From Burkholderia sp. NRF60-BP8 (lineage in GTDB: Bacteria; Pseudomonadota; Gammaproteobacteria; Burkholderiales; Burkholderiaceae): a stretch of DNA of 64,000 nucleotides. Positions 50,965-60,319 of the stretch are shown here, in pieces (within the stretch, counting starts at the first letter, position 1; every line of letters starts with the position of its first letter). Where the stretch lies: positions 2,232,001 through 2,296,000 of the forward strand of contig NZ_CP013373.1 in NCBI RefSeq assembly GCF_001522585.2, given 5' to 3'. Made by a program: the position numbers and the translations under genes. The notes under the pieces are model-generated. The model ran no database searches. It was not told where the DNA came from and saw only the letters and a list, made by a program, of their open reading frames with translations.

Positions 50965-51693
50965 ATGGACAACCAGAATCAGACCACGCCGCAAAAGCAA
51001 CGCCTCCACCCGCTCATCGCCACCGCGGCCGGCGCCGTCATCGTCGCCAGCCTCGCGGCGACGGCAGCGATCACGGGCGTATTCCCGAAGGCCAGCAGCA
51101 GCAATGAACAGAACGGCCAGACCCAGGCCGCGCTGATCGCGTCGCAGCCGGCCGTCGACACGGCCGCGGCTGCCAGCGCCGCACTGGCCGCGCAAGCGCA
51201 GCGACAGGCAGCAGAACAGGCCGCCGCCCAGCAGAAGGCCGCCGTCGCGCAAGCCGAACCGAAGCCGGCGCCGCGCCCGGCTGCGCCGCATCGCCATCAC
51301 ACGGCCGCCCCGCAGCCGCCGCAATACGCGCAGCAGCCGTCGGCGCCCGCGCAAACCTACTGCCAGAGCTGCGGCACGGTCGTCGCGATCACGCAGACGC
51401 GCACGCCGGGCCAGAGCTCCGGGATCGGTGCGGTCGGCGGCGCGGCCGCCGGCGGCCTGCTCGGCAACCAGTTCGGTCACGGCAACGGCCGCACCGCGAT
51501 GACGATCATCGGCGCGCTCGGCGGCGGTCTCGCCGGCAACCAGGTCGAGAAGCAGGTGCGCGCGGAAACGGACTATCAAGTGCAAGTGCAGATGGAAAGC
51601 GGCGCAACGCGCACGTTCACGTACCACAACCCGCCGCCGTTCGGTCAGGGCCAGCGCGTGCGGATCGAGAACGGCACGCTGGTCGGCGCGTAA
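50965..51693 (+). CDS. glycine-zipper 2TM domain membrane protein
   Basis: A 242-residue protein with one N-terminal membrane segment (about residues 18-42, HPLIATAAGAVIVASLAATA), then an Ala/Gln/Pro-rich linker (about 45-125), and a C-terminal Rick_17kDa/glycine-zipper domain: CQSCGTVVAITQTRT, GIGAVGGAAAGGLLGNQFGHG, ALGGGLAGNQVEKQVR, and a small beta domain ending GQRVRIENGTLVGA. Similar proteins include outer-membrane 17-kDa-antigen and envelope-stress proteins (SlyB-like). It lacks a lipobox, so it is probably anchored in the inner membrane and reaches the periplasm. The ATG at 50965 has GGAG six bases before it. A strong terminator follows. Confidence 0.85.
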   Translation: MDNQNQTTPQKQRLHPLIATAAGAVIVASLAATAAITGVFPKASSSNEQNGQTQAALIASQPAVDTAAAASAALAAQAQRQAAEQAAAQQKAAVAQAEPKPAPRPAAPHRHHTAAPQPPQYAQQPSAPAQTYCQSCGTVVAITQTRTPGQSSGIGAVGGAAAGGLLGNQFGHGNGRTAMTIIGALGGGLAGNQVEKQVRAETDYQVQVQMESGATRTFTYHNPPPFGQGQRVRIENGTLVGA

Positions 51694-51756
51694 GCACCTG
51701 CGCGTCATCGCCGACGCCCCCGCCCGCGCATCGTGCGCGGGCAGTCCGCCCAAAAC

Positions 51757-51795
51757 GAAAACGGCTCGCGAGCAAACGCTCACGAGCCGTTTTTC
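51757..51795 (+). terminator. intrinsic terminator after the glycine-zipper gene
   Basis: AAAACGGCTCG and CGAGCCGTTTTT form an 11-bp stem with an inner GAGC/GCTC extension, ending in five T. It can also end minus-strand transcripts, so it may terminate the isc operon after iscX. Confidence 0.92.
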
Positions 51796-51840
51796 ATGGG
51801 CGCGGCGTGCGCCGTTGCAGCGCATGCCGTGACCGGTCGG

Positions 51841-52050
51841 TCAGTCTTCGTCGTCGAAATCCGATTCGTCGATCCAGTGCGCCTGGATCGCCTCGAGGAT
51901 CTTCTCGCCGGAGTGCGCGGGATCGTCGGCGAAGCCGTCGAGTTCGAGCACCCACTGGCGCAGATCGACGAAGTTGATCCGCTGCGGGTCGATGTCCGGG
52001 TACTTTTCCGCCAGCGCAATGGCTATTTCACGCGAATCGGTCCATTTCAT
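51841..52050 (-). CDS. iscX: Fe-S assembly protein IscX
   Basis: IscX is a small acidic protein that binds IscS and iron and tunes Fe-S assembly. The 69-residue protein matches the family length (E. coli 66) and core: MKWTDSREIAIALAEKYPDIDP, RINFVDLRQWVLELDGFADDP, and an acidic end, WIDESDFDDED. The ATG at 52050 is 19 bases after the fdx stop. It is the last gene of the isc cluster, as in E. coli. Confidence 0.95.
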   Translation of the reverse strand: MKWTDSREIAIALAEKYPDIDPQRINFVDLRQWVLELDGFADDPAHSGEKILEAIQAHWIDESDFDDED

Positions 52051-52069
52051 CGCCTGCCTCCGGTTCCTG

Positions 52070-52411
52070 TCAGTGATTTTCCTTCGCGTGGTTGATCGAG
52101 TACTTCGGAATCTCGACCACCAGGTCCGAATCTTCCTTCACGATCGCCTGGCACGACAGGCGCGACGTCGGCTCGAGGCCCCACGCCTTGTCCAGCAGAT
52201 CGTCCTCATCCTCTTCGGACGGCTCGAGATCGTTGAAACCCTCGCGAATCACCACGTGGCACGTCGTGCACGCGCACGACTTCTCGCACGCATGTTCGAT
52301 CTCGATCCCGTTGTCGAGCAGGTTGTCGCAAATACTCTTGCCGGGCGTCGCGTCGATCACTGCGCCGTCCGGGCACAGTTCGACGTGAGGCAGCACCACC
52401 AGTTGAGGCAT
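52070..52411 (-). CDS. fdx: [2Fe-2S] ferredoxin, isc type
   Basis: An adrenodoxin-type ferredoxin that supplies electrons for Fe-S cluster assembly. The 113-residue protein has ligands Cys42, Cys48, Cys51 and Cys87 in CEKSCACTTCHV and RLSCQAI. It also has the C-terminal helix. The ATG at 52411 begins MPQLVVLPHVELCPDG; the open frame continues upstream but only as noncoding. It lies between hscA (88 bases) and iscX (19 bases). Confidence 0.96.
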   Translation of the reverse strand: MPQLVVLPHVELCPDGAVIDATPGKSICDNLLDNGIEIEHACEKSCACTTCHVVIREGFNDLEPSEEDEDDLLDKAWGLEPTSRLSCQAIVKEDSDLVVEIPKYSINHAKENH

Positions 52412-52499
52412 GTCCGTTCCGTCAGTCAGGGTGCGGCGGCTAGCGCCGCACGGTTCAATATCGCGCGGGCCGTCGCCGGCCCGCGTGCAGGTCGTTCGT

Positions 52500-54368
52500 T
52501 CAGATCTCGTCGAGGCGCCGGCCCGACAGCGCGCGCTTGATGCTCTTGTCCATCCGGCGCGCGGCGAACTCGTCGGTGCCGTCGGCGAGCGTCTTCGTCG
52601 CCGTTTCGATCGCGTCCGCATCGTCGCCCTGCGCGACCGTGCGCAGCGCCGCGACGAGCGTGTCGATCTGCGCGCGTTCAGCGTCGTCGAGCAGCTCGCC
52701 GTCGACGGCCAGCGCCGCCTGCGTCGCCTCGATCATCCGCTCGGCCTCGACCTGCGCTTCGCGCAGCGCACGTGCGCGCATGTCGATCTCGGCGGTCTTG
52801 AAGCTGTCCTCGAGCATCTTCGCGATGTCGTCGTCGGCAAGGCCGTACGACGGCTTCACGACGACCGACGCTTCGACACCCGAATGCTGCTCGCGTGCGA
52901 ACACCGACAGCAGCCCGTCCGCATCCACCTGATACGTCACGCGGATGCGCGCCGCACCGGCCGTCATCGGCGGAATGCCGCGCAGCTCGAAGCGCGCGAG
53001 CGACCGGCAGTCGGCGACGAGCTCGCGCTCGCCCTGCACGACGTGAATCGCCATCGCGGTCTGGCCGTCCTTGAAGGTCGTGAATTCCTGCGCACGCGCG
53101 ATCGGAATCGTCGAGTTGCGCGGAATGATCTTCTCGACGAGGCCGCCCATCGTCTCGACACCGAGCGACAGCGGAATCACGTCGAGCAGCAGCCAGTCGT
53201 CGCCGGTGCCGCGATTGCCCGCGAGCAGGTCGGCCTGGATCGCCGCGCCGAGCGCGACGACCTGATCCGGATCGAGGTTCACGAGCGGCGGCTGGCCGAA
53301 ATACCTGGCAACCGCATCGCGGATCACCGGCATGCGCGTCGCGCCGCCGACGAGCACGACACCCTTGATGTCGGCCGGCGTGACCTGCGCATCGCGCAGC
53401 GCCTTGCGGGTCGGCCCGAGCGTGCGCTGCACGAGCGGCTCGACGAGCGACGCGAACGTGTCGTGCGAAATCGTCTGCACCAGATGCGCACCGTTCGACA
53501 GCGTCACGTCGAGCGCTGCCTGCGGCGCGAACGACAGCGCCTCCTTCAGCCCCCGCACGCGATCGAGCAGCAGGCGCACGTCTTCGGGCGCGAGCGTCTT
53601 CGCGTCGATACCGGCCTGCGCGAGCACGTGATCGAACAGCGCGTGATCGAAATCGTCGCCGCCGAGCGCCGAGTCGCCGCCCGCCGCCAGCACTTCGAAC
53701 ACGCCCTTCGTCAGCTTCAGGATCGACAGGTCGAACGTGCCGCCGCCGAGGTCGTACACCGCGTAAAGGCCTTCGGCCGCGTTGTCGAGACCATAGGCGA
53801 TCGCCGCGGCGGTCGGTTCGTTCAGCAGGCGCAGCACGTTGAGGCCCGCGAGACGCGCGGCATCCTTGGTCGCCTGGCGCTGCGCGTCGTCGAAGTACGC
53901 GGGCACCGTGATCACCGCGCCGACCAGCTCGTCGCCGAGCGAATCCTCGGCGCGATAACGCAGCGTCGCGAGAATTTCGGCCGATACTTCGACCGGGCTC
54001 TTCACGCCGTCGACCGTGCGGATCTGCACCATGCCCGGCGCATCGACGAATTCGTACGGCGCGTTCGCCGCGCCTTCGACTTCGGCCTTGCCGCGGCCCA
54101 TGAAGCGCTTGACCGACACGATCGTGTTGCGCGGATCGGTCGCGGCCTGCTCCTTCGCTTCGTGGCCGATGCGGCGGCCGCCCTTCTCGAGGTAACGGAC
54201 CACCGACGGCAGCAGCACGCGGCCCGCTTCGTCCGGCAGTACTTCAGGCACGCTGTTGCGCACGGCGGCGACGAGCGAGTTCGTCGTGCCGAGATCGATC
54301 CCGACGGCGAGCCGCCGCTGGTGCGGCGCCGGCGCCATGCCCGGTTCGGAAATTTGCAGTAAAGCCAT
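52500..54368 (-). CDS. hscA: Fe-S assembly chaperone HscA
   Basis: HscA is a DnaK-type chaperone that, with HscB, helps move clusters from IscU to target proteins. The 622-residue protein has the Hsp70 ATPase domain ([12 protein letters not shown] at about 22-33; [30 protein letters not shown]) and the substrate-binding domain with a helical lid (about 505-622). The ATG at 54368 ([10 protein letters not shown]) is preferred to an upstream start because of the family N-terminus. The length is that of E. coli HscA (616). Its client motif LPPVK is present in IscU here. Confidence 0.97.
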   Translation of the reverse strand: MALLQISEPGMAPAPHQRRLAVGIDLGTTNSLVAAVRNSVPEVLPDEAGRVLLPSVVRYLEKGGRRIGHEAKEQAATDPRNTIVSVKRFMGRGKAEVEGAANAPYEFVDAPGMVQIRTVDGVKSPVEVSAEILATLRYRAEDSLGDELVGAVITVPAYFDDAQRQATKDAARLAGLNVLRLLNEPTAAAIAYGLDNAAEGLYAVYDLGGGTFDLSILKLTKGVFEVLAAGGDSALGGDDFDHALFDHVLAQAGIDAKTLAPEDVRLLLDRVRGLKEALSFAPQAALDVTLSNGAHLVQTISHDTFASLVEPLVQRTLGPTRKALRDAQVTPADIKGVVLVGGATRMPVIRDAVARYFGQPPLVNLDPDQVVALGAAIQADLLAGNRGTGDDWLLLDVIPLSLGVETMGGLVEKIIPRNSTIPIARAQEFTTFKDGQTAMAIHVVQGERELVADCRSLARFELRGIPPMTAGAARIRVTYQVDADGLLSVFAREQHSGVEASVVVKPSYGLADDDIAKMLEDSFKTAEIDMRARALREAQVEAERMIEATQAALAVDGELLDDAERAQIDTLVAALRTVAQGDDADAIETATKTLADGTDEFAARRMDKSIKRALSGRRLDEI

Positions 54369-54422
54369 CTTGGTTCGTTCGGGCGCTCGGCCCGTTTGCT
54401 GCGCGTGCCGCAAGGCACGCGG

Positions 54423-54950
54423 TTAAGTTTCGAGGCGCTCGATCTGCGCGCCCACTTCCGACGCGACCCGTTCGATGAACATCAGCTGACGCACGGCTTC
54501 CGCGGCGGCCTGATCGGCACCGCTGTCGAGCAGCGTGCCGAGGCGCTCGACGCGCACGCGCTTCTCGTCGCGCAACTCGGCGAGCAATGCATCGAGCGCG
54601 TCGACGTTGCGGGCGGCCGCGGCATCCTCGATGCCCTCGCGCCACTCCATCTGCTGCATCAGGAATGCAGGCTCCATCGCGGTGTTGTTTTCCGCGCCGA
54701 TGTCGACGCCGCGCAGCGACAGCAGATAGGACGCGCGCTTCAGCGGATCGCGCAGCGTGCGGTACGCCTCGTTCGCGCGGGTGGCCCATTGCATCGCGAT
54801 GCGCTTTTGCGCGTCGCCGGCCGCCGCGAAGCGGTCAGGATGCACCTGCGTCTGCACCGTCCGGTAGGCGGCGTCGAGCGCCGCCTCGTCGAGCGCGAAT
54901 TGCGCCGGCAGGTGAAACAGATCGAAATGGCTGTCTTTCAGCGAAACCAT
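54423..54950 (-). CDS. hscB: Fe-S assembly co-chaperone HscB
   Basis: HscB is a J-type co-chaperone that brings IscU to HscA. The 175-residue protein has an N-terminal J domain (about 5-75; [16 protein letters not shown], with the HPD loop HPDRF) and a C-terminal helical IscU-binding domain (about 90-170; [15 protein letters not shown]). The length matches E. coli HscB (171). The ATG at 54950 begins [14 protein letters not shown]; an upstream frame extension crosses a terminator-like hairpin and is not family-like. Confidence 0.96.
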   Translation of the reverse strand: MVSLKDSHFDLFHLPAQFALDEAALDAAYRTVQTQVHPDRFAAAGDAQKRIAMQWATRANEAYRTLRDPLKRASYLLSLRGVDIGAENNTAMEPAFLMQQMEWREGIEDAAAARNVDALDALLAELRDEKRVRVERLGTLLDSGADQAAAEAVRQLMFIERVASEVGAQIERLET

Positions 54951-54994
54951 CGTCGCGTTGAATTCCGGTTCGTCGCGCGGCAAACGCCGCACAT

Positions 54995-55018
54995 TAAAAA
55001 GGCGGCCCGTGCCGCCTC
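54995..55018 (-). terminator. intrinsic terminator between iscA and hscB
   Basis: On the minus strand GGCGGC-ACGG-GCCGCC is followed by five T, placed 29 bases after the iscA stop and 45 bases before the hscB start. It probably lowers expression of the hscB-hscA-fdx-iscX part relative to iscRSUA. Confidence 0.78.
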
Positions 55019-55046
55019 TTGCCCGCATCGCGCGGAGGGAGCCGCG

Positions 55047-55370
55047 TCACACGCGGAACGATTCCCCGCACCCGCACTCGTCCTTCACGTTCGGGTTGTT
55101 GAACTTGAATCCTTCGTTCAGGCCTTCGCGGGCGAAGTCGAGCTCGGTGCCGTCGATATAGGCGAGGCTCTTCGGATCGACGACCACCTTCACGCCATGG
55201 CTCTCGAACACCTGATCCTCGGGAGCGAGCTCGTCGACATACTCGAGCTTGTACGCGAGCCCCGAGCACCCGGTCGTGCGAACGCCAAGCCGCAGGCCCA
55301 CCCCCTTGCCGCGACGGACGAGGTATTTCTGGACGTGCTGTGCTGCTTTTTCGGTCAGTGTAATTGCCAT
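55047..55370 (-). CDS. iscA: Fe-S assembly A-type carrier IscA
   Basis: IscA is an A-type carrier that takes clusters to [4Fe-4S] proteins. The 107-residue protein has the three ligand cysteines at 35 (TTGCSGLAY), 99 and 101 (ECGCGESF). It has the standard length. The ATG at 55370 begins [10 protein letters not shown]; the frame stays open 16 codons upstream without a family match. The gene is 143 bases after iscU, a longer gap than elsewhere in the operon and rich in G/C inverted sequence. A terminator-like hairpin follows. Confidence 0.96.
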   Translation of the reverse strand: MAITLTEKAAQHVQKYLVRRGKGVGLRLGVRTTGCSGLAYKLEYVDELAPEDQVFESHGVKVVVDPKSLAYIDGTELDFAREGLNEGFKFNNPNVKDECGCGESFRV

Positions 55371-55513
55371 GATGTCCTTGCCGCGGCGCGCCGTCGGGCC
55401 CGCCGCGTTCCCTTCCAAGCGCCCCCGAATCTGTCGCTTCGCGCGAGGCGCCCCTGGGGGTCAATCAAACTTGGGGCGGCCCGGCGTTGTATCGAGAAGC
55501 CGTGCGATCCCGG

Positions 55514-55921
55514 TCAGGCCGCTGCCTGATCGCTTTCCTTCGCGTCGTGGCGCTTCTTGTAGTCGGCCACGGCTGCCTTGATCGCGTCTTCCGCGAGGAT
55601 CGAGCAGTGAATCTTCACCGGCGGCAGCGCGAGTTCTTCCGCGATCTGCGTGTTCTTGATCGCGAGCGCCTCGTCGAGCGTCTTGCCCTTCACCCATTCG
55701 GTGACGAGCGAGCTCGACGCGATCGCCGAACCGCAGCCGTACGTCTTGAACTTCGCGTCTTCGATCACGCCGTCCGCGCCGACGCGGATCTGCAGCTTCA
55801 TCACGTCGCCGCACGCCGGCGCGCCGACCATGCCCGTGCCGACCGCGTCGTCGTCCTTCGCGAACGAACCGACGTTACGCGGGTTTTCGTAGTGATCCAG
55901 AACCTTGTTGCTGTAAGACAT
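55514..55921 (-). CDS. iscU: Fe-S cluster scaffold IscU
   Basis: IscU is the scaffold where the [2Fe-2S] cluster is first built. The 135-residue protein has Cys37, Cys63 and Cys106 as ligands, Asp39 beside the first, and the HscA-recognition LPPVK at 99-103. The N-terminus SYSNKVLDHYENPRNVGSF is nearly that of E. coli. A short extra tail (KKRHDAKESDQAAA) exceeds the E. coli length (128). The ATG at 55921 lies 68 bases after the iscS stop. Confidence 0.98.
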   Translation of the reverse strand: MSYSNKVLDHYENPRNVGSFAKDDDAVGTGMVGAPACGDVMKLQIRVGADGVIEDAKFKTYGCGSAIASSSLVTEWVKGKTLDEALAIKNTQIAEELALPPVKIHCSILAEDAIKAAVADYKKRHDAKESDQAAA

Positions 55922-55989
55922 GACTCAGACTCCTTGACTCGTTGCGTCTGCGTGCGCGAATCCGCCCGCGCGTGTGTTCAATGCGGTGT

Positions 55990-57213
55990 TCAGTGTGCGG
56001 CCCATTCGATCGTCGACAGATCGATGCCTTCCTGGTGCATTTCCCAGAGCGGCGACAGCTCGCGCAGCTTCGCGATCTTGCTGTTCAGCAGCTCGATCAC
56101 GTAGTCGACTTCCTGCTCCGTCGTGAAGCGGCCGACCGTGAAGCGGATCGAGCTGTGCGCAAGCTCGTCGTTGCGGCCGAGCGCGCGCAGCACGTACGAC
56201 GGCTCCAGCGACGCCGACGTGCACGCGGACCCCGACGACACCGCGACGTCCTTGATCGCCATGATCAGCGACTCGCCTTCGACGAAGTTGAAGCTGATGT
56301 TGAGGTTGTGCGGGATACGGTGCTCCATGTCGCCGTTCACGTACGTTTCCTCGATCTGCGACAGGCCGCGCAGCAGCTTGTCGCGCAGCATGCGGATGCG
56401 CTCGTTCTCGGTCGCCATTTCTTCGCGCGCGATGCGGAACGCTTCGCCCATGCCGACGATCTGGTGCGTCGGCAGCGTGCCCGAACGCATCCCGCGCTCG
56501 TGGCCGCCGCCGTGCATCTGCGCTTCGATGCGCACGCGCGGCTTGCGGCGCACGTACAGCGCGCCGATGCCCTTCGGGCCGTACGTCTTGTGCGCGGAGA
56601 ACGACATCAGATCGACCTTCAGCTTCGCGAGGTCGATCTCGACCTTGCCGGTCGCCTGCGCGGCGTCGACGTGGAACACGATGCCCTTTTCGCGGCAGAT
56701 TTCGCCGATCGTCTCGATGTCCTGGATCACGCCGATCTCGTTGTTCACGTGCATCACCGACACGAGGATCGTGTCGGGGCGCAGCGCGGCCTTCAGCACG
56801 TCGAGATCGATCAGGCCGTTTTCCTTCACGTCGAGATAGGTGACTTCGAAGCCGTCGCGCTCGAGTTCGCGGCAGGTGTCGAGCACGGCCTTGTGCTCGG
56901 TCTTCACCGTGACGATGTGCTTGCCCTTGCCCTTGTAGAAGTTCGCGGCACCCTTGATCGCGAGGTTGTCCGACTCGGTCGCGCCCGACGTCCAGATGAT
57001 TTCGCGCGGATCCGCGTTCACGAGCGCAGCCACCTGCTCGCGCGCTTCCTCGACCGCGCGCTCCGCGCCCCAGCCGTATGCGTGGCTGCGCGACGCCGGG
57101 TTGCCGAACTGCTCGCGCAGGTACGGCACCATCTTGTCGACCACACGCGGATCGACGGGCGTCGTCGCGCTGTAATCCATGTAGATGGGCAGGTGGAGGG
57201 TCTGTTGGGTCAT
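55990..57213 (-). CDS. iscS: cysteine desulfurase IscS
   Basis: IscS takes sulfur from cysteine and hands it to IscU, and also serves tRNA thiolation. The 407-residue PLP enzyme has the cofactor Lys in [21 protein letters not shown], and the mobile-loop Cys in [17 protein letters not shown]. The length is like E. coli IscS (404). The ATG at 57213 lies 64 bases after the iscR stop. Second gene of the isc cluster. Confidence 0.98.
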   Translation of the reverse strand: MTQQTLHLPIYMDYSATTPVDPRVVDKMVPYLREQFGNPASRSHAYGWGAERAVEEAREQVAALVNADPREIIWTSGATESDNLAIKGAANFYKGKGKHIVTVKTEHKAVLDTCRELERDGFEVTYLDVKENGLIDLDVLKAALRPDTILVSVMHVNNEIGVIQDIETIGEICREKGIVFHVDAAQATGKVEIDLAKLKVDLMSFSAHKTYGPKGIGALYVRRKPRVRIEAQMHGGGHERGMRSGTLPTHQIVGMGEAFRIAREEMATENERIRMLRDKLLRGLSQIEETYVNGDMEHRIPHNLNISFNFVEGESLIMAIKDVAVSSGSACTSASLEPSYVLRALGRNDELAHSSIRFTVGRFTTEQEVDYVIELLNSKIAKLRELSPLWEMHQEGIDLSTIEWAAH

Positions 57214-57277
57214 CTGTCGCTCCGGATATTCTGTGCAGGGACTATGTGCATTGTTGGGTGGGCGGGCGCGTGCGCGC

Positions 57278-57817
57278 TCACGAACTCGCGATGTTGAACA
57301 CCGAATTCGGACCGAGCGGCATCGTGCGCACCGGTTCGGCCGGCGCCGCGACGGGTTCCGGCGTACGCCGGTCGCGCAGCACCGCGGGCGCGCCTTCGCG
57401 TGCGCGCTGCTGATCGACGAGATCCTGCAGCGACACGGAATCGAGGTATTCGACCATCTTCTGGTTCAGCGTCGACCACAGCTCGTGCGTCATGCAATGG
57501 CCGTCGGGCTGCTTCGAGCCGTCGCACGTGCCTTTGCCGCCGCACTGCGTGGCGTCGAGCGGTTCATCGACCGCGATGATGATGTCGGCAACGGTGACGT
57601 CCTGCGCGCGACGCGCGAGGTTGTAGCCGCCGCCCGGGCCGCGCACGGATTCGACGATTTCATGCCTGCGCAGCTTGCCGAACAGCTGTTCGAGATACGA
57701 GAGCGAAATCCGCTGGCGCTGGCTGATGCCTGCAAGCGTCACCGGGCCCTGCTCCTGGCGCAGCGCCAAGTCAATCATCGCCGTGACGGCGAAACGGCCT
57801 TTAGTGGTGAGTCTCAT
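57278..57817 (-). CDS. iscR: Fe-S cluster regulator IscR (Rrf2 family)
   Basis: IscR carries a [2Fe-2S] cluster and, when loaded, represses the isc promoter. The 179-residue protein has an N-terminal winged helix ([33 protein letters not shown]) and cluster ligands Cys92, Cys98 and Cys108 with His111, matching Cys92/98/104 and His107 of E. coli after a four-residue insertion between the last two cysteines. A Pro/Ala-rich tail follows. First gene of the operon; two IscR-type palindromes lie 19 to 69 bases upstream, so autoregulation is expected. Confidence 0.97.
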   Translation of the reverse strand: MRLTTKGRFAVTAMIDLALRQEQGPVTLAGISQRQRISLSYLEQLFGKLRRHEIVESVRGPGGGYNLARRAQDVTVADIIIAVDEPLDATQCGGKGTCDGSKQPDGHCMTHELWSTLNQKMVEYLDSVSLQDLVDQQRAREGAPAVLRDRRTPEPVAAPAEPVRTMPLGPNSVFNIASS

Positions 57818-57835
57818 GGTGTCTAGGGGACTGCA

Positions 57836-57886
57836 ATCTTGACGATTTTGGTCAAGTATAAATATTTGACGTTTTTAGTCAAGTAT
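57836..57886 (-). promoter_or_regulatory. isc promoter with two IscR-type operators
   Basis: Minus-strand promoter: -35 TTGACT at 57877-57882, 16-base spacer, -10 TATACT at 57855-57860. It is embedded in two similar 24-25 base palindromes, 57862-57886 and 57836-57859, each with the form ATA..TTGAC-N5-6-GTCAA..AT, which matches the E. coli type 1 IscR site pattern. One site covers the -35 and spacer, the other covers the -10 and the transcription start. Confidence 0.9.
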
Positions 57887-57931
57887 CCACGTCTTGGAAA
57901 GGGTATTCGCAAACCGCTGAATATTGCGCGG

Positions 57932-58414
57932 TCAGCGCGCCGTACGTGCGCGGAGCGTCTCCAGCAGGCCCGCGCAGGCGCGCTCGACCTGATCGAGCAC
58001 CCGCTCGAAGCCCTGCGCGCCGCCGAAATACGGATCCGCCACTTCGGTTTCGGTCGCGCCCGGCGCGAACTCCATCAGCAGGCGCACCTTGTCGCGATGC
58101 TGCGGCGGGCAACGGCGGCGCAGTTCGGCGAGATTCGCTTCGTCCATCGCGAGCAGCAGGTCGAACCGCTCGAAATCCGCCGCGCTCACCTGTCGCGCGC
58201 GCAGCGCCGACAGATCGTAGCCGCGGCTCCGGGCGGCCGCCTGCGCCCGCGAATCGGGCGGCTCGCCCACGTGCCAGTCGCCGGTGCCGGCCGAATCGAT
58301 CGCGATCCGGTCGGCCAACGCGGCCGCGTCGACCTGATGACGCATCACGCCCTCCGCGGTGGGCGAACGGCAGATGTTGCCGAGACAGACGAAACAGATC
58401 GCAACGCGGGTCAT
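57932..58414 (-). CDS. low-molecular-weight protein-tyrosine phosphatase
   Basis: A 160-residue LMW phosphatase. The P-loop is CLGNICRS with nucleophile Cys10 and Arg16, and the general-acid Asp is in EVADPYFGG. Members often act on bacterial tyrosine kinases that control polysaccharide export, but there is no capsule or kinase gene nearby, so the partner is unknown. The ATG at 58414 starts MTRVAICFVCLGNICRSP. It shares the strand with isc but lies upstream of the isc promoter, so it ends before it. Confidence 0.93.
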   Translation of the reverse strand: MTRVAICFVCLGNICRSPTAEGVMRHQVDAAALADRIAIDSAGTGDWHVGEPPDSRAQAAARSRGYDLSALRARQVSAADFERFDLLLAMDEANLAELRRRCPPQHRDKVRLLMEFAPGATETEVADPYFGGAQGFERVLDQVERACAGLLETLRARTAR

Positions 58415-58515
58415 CGCACTATCGGAAAACCGCGGCGGACCGCGTGGGTGAAGAACACGACATTATACAAAGGGGGCCGAAATCGCGCCGTCGCGCGAAG
58501 CGACGGCGCCCTGCC

Positions 58516-58743
58516 TTACAGCGCCTTCGGCGCAGCAAGCGCAATGTCGCCGGACGCTGCCGGCAGCGGCTGCGCCGCGTCGCCGACCAGCCCGAACGAC
58601 ACCGCGCGCGCCAGTTCGGCGGACGCCTGGTGAACCGCGAGCGGGCCGCGCGACGGTGCACCGTCCATCGCATGCAGATAGGCAACCGCTGCCAGCGGAA
58701 CCACGATTGCCAGCGGCCAGTACATCGATATTGTCTTTTTCAT
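58516..58743 (-). CDS. small hypothetical membrane-anchored protein
   Basis: A 75-residue protein with a hydrophobic N-terminal segment (MYWPLAIVVPLAAVAYLHA, about 7-25) that could be a signal anchor, and a soluble remainder of 45 residues (ASAELARAVSFGLVGDAAQ onward) with no known motif. A strong ribosome site (AAGGAGG, seven bases before the ATG at 58743) argues that it is expressed. A perfect palindrome at 58806-58820 lies upstream. Neighbours are lutB and the LMW phosphatase on the same strand. Function unknown. Confidence 0.72.
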   Translation of the reverse strand: MKKTISMYWPLAIVVPLAAVAYLHAMDGAPSRGPLAVHQASAELARAVSFGLVGDAAQPLPAASGDIALAAPKAL

Positions 58744-58805
58744 GATGCGGACCTCCTTGACCTCGTACCCCGAAACCCGATTCCGGGGACTACAGACGAG
58801 ATTCT

Positions 58806-58820
58806 ATAGATCGCATCTAT
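58806..58820. promoter_or_regulatory. perfect palindrome, candidate operator
   Basis: ATAGAT-CGC-ATCTAT (6-3-6) lies between lutB and the small membrane protein gene, 63-77 bases before that gene's start, in an AT-richer stretch that could contain its promoter. Confidence 0.45.
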
Positions 58821-58871
58821 CGAGATAAATATGCAAATAGCGAACGCACTGTTGCCGTCCGCTGAACAGTG

Positions 58872-60284
58872 TCAGCCGAGGTGGCTTTGCGACGCCGCGT
58901 ACAGTTCGCGGAACGTGCGCCCGGTCGGCGTCGGCATGTCGCGCGTATCCATCCAGCCGCCCATCATCGGCAAGCGCCGCAGCGTGCCGGCATCGCCGCC
59001 CAGCCGCTCGAGAATGCGCACCGCGAGCTTCGTCGTCAGCGCATACAGCATCGGCCGCCGTGCGACGAAGCCCCACGCGGCGAGCGCCGCCCGCTCGCGC
59101 CACGGCCGCAGGTGGCGCTCGACCTGCTTCTCGCGCAGCGTGCGCAACAGGTGCGACAACGGAATCCCGGCCGGGCATACGCTGTCGCATTCGCCGCACA
59201 GCGTCGCCGCCTGCGGCAGGTCGAGCGCGCGGTCGAGCCCGACGTAGCTCGGCGTCAGCACCGATCCCATCGGGCCCGGATAGACCCAGCCGTACGCATG
59301 ACCGCCGACCTTCTGGTACACCGGGCAATGGTTCATGCACGCGCCGCAGCGGATGCAGCGCAGCATCTCCTGGAATTCGCCGCCGATCAGGCCGGTGCGG
59401 CCGCCGTCGACGAGCACCACGTAGTTGTGCTCGGGGCCGTCCTCGTCGCCCGGCCCGCGCGGCCCGGTCAGCAGCGAGAAATAGTTCGACGTCTTCTGCC
59501 CCGTCGCGGAACGCGGCAGCAGCCGCATCGCGGTCGCGAGATCCTCGAGCGTGGGCAACACCTTCTCGATGCCCGTCACCGCGACGTGCACGCGCGGCAT
59601 GACCGTGCACATGCCTTCGTTCCCTTCGTTCGTCACGATCGCGACCGAGCCCGTTTCCGCGATCACGAAGTTGCCGCCGGTCACGCCCATGTCGGCCGAC
59701 ATGAAATGCGGGCGCAGCACCTCGCGTGCCTCGCGCGTCATGTCCGGAATCTCGGTGAGCCGCTCGCGCTGGTGCGTACGCGCGAACAGATCGGCGATCT
59801 CGTCCTTGTCCTTGTGCACGACGGGCGCAATGATGTGGCTGGGCGGCTCGTTGTCGTTGATCTGCAGGATGTATTCGCCGAGGTCCGTCTCGATCGACTG
59901 CACGCCCATCTCGGCGAGCACCGCGTTCAGGCGCATTTCCTCGGACACCATCGACTTGGTCTTGATGACCTTCTTCACGTCGTGCCGGCGTGCGATGTCG
60001 GCCACGAGCCGGGCGGCGTCCGCGGTCGTTTCGGCGAACAGCACCGTCGTGCCGCGCCGCGTCGCCTCGCGCTCGAACGCCTCGAGCCACACGTCGAGAT
60101 TCTCCAGCGCACGGTTGCGGCGCGCCTTGAGGGCAGCGCGCGTGGCCGGGAAGTCGATCAGGGTCATCGCATCGGCGCGCGCGGACACGAACTTCGTCGA
60201 CAGCTTCTTCAGGTTCTGCTGCAGGCGCTGGTCGGCCAGCTTCTGGCCGGCGCGCGCCTTGAAATGCATCGATTGGACTTGCAT
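58872..60284 (-). CDS. lutB: lactate utilization iron-sulfur protein LutB
   Basis: LutB is the electron-carrying subunit of the LutABC L-lactate dehydrogenase. The 470-residue protein has an N-terminal LUD domain (about 60-290) and two [4Fe-4S] motifs, CIRCGACMNHCPVY and CGECDSVCPAGIPL, then a C-terminal DUF3390-type helix ending in FRELYAASQ. The ATG at 60284 (MQVQSMHFKARAGQKLAD) is one of two nearby; 60269 is an alternative. lutA lies 35 bases upstream. No lutC gene is adjacent; the following gene is the small membrane protein. Confidence 0.93.
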   Translation of the reverse strand: MQVQSMHFKARAGQKLADQRLQQNLKKLSTKFVSARADAMTLIDFPATRAALKARRNRALENLDVWLEAFEREATRRGTTVLFAETTADAARLVADIARRHDVKKVIKTKSMVSEEMRLNAVLAEMGVQSIETDLGEYILQINDNEPPSHIIAPVVHKDKDEIADLFARTHQRERLTEIPDMTREAREVLRPHFMSADMGVTGGNFVIAETGSVAIVTNEGNEGMCTVMPRVHVAVTGIEKVLPTLEDLATAMRLLPRSATGQKTSNYFSLLTGPRGPGDEDGPEHNYVVLVDGGRTGLIGGEFQEMLRCIRCGACMNHCPVYQKVGGHAYGWVYPGPMGSVLTPSYVGLDRALDLPQAATLCGECDSVCPAGIPLSHLLRTLREKQVERHLRPWRERAALAAWGFVARRPMLYALTTKLAVRILERLGGDAGTLRRLPMMGGWMDTRDMPTPTGRTFRELYAASQSHLG

Positions 60285-60319
60285 CGCGGTATCGGGGGAA
60301 ATGTGAGCGGAACCGGGCG

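Noticed and set aside
58804..60090. A 428-codon frame overlapping lutB that might have been lutC
   Set aside because: It is lutB read in another frame, rich in Arg, Ala and Gly and without LUD-domain features.
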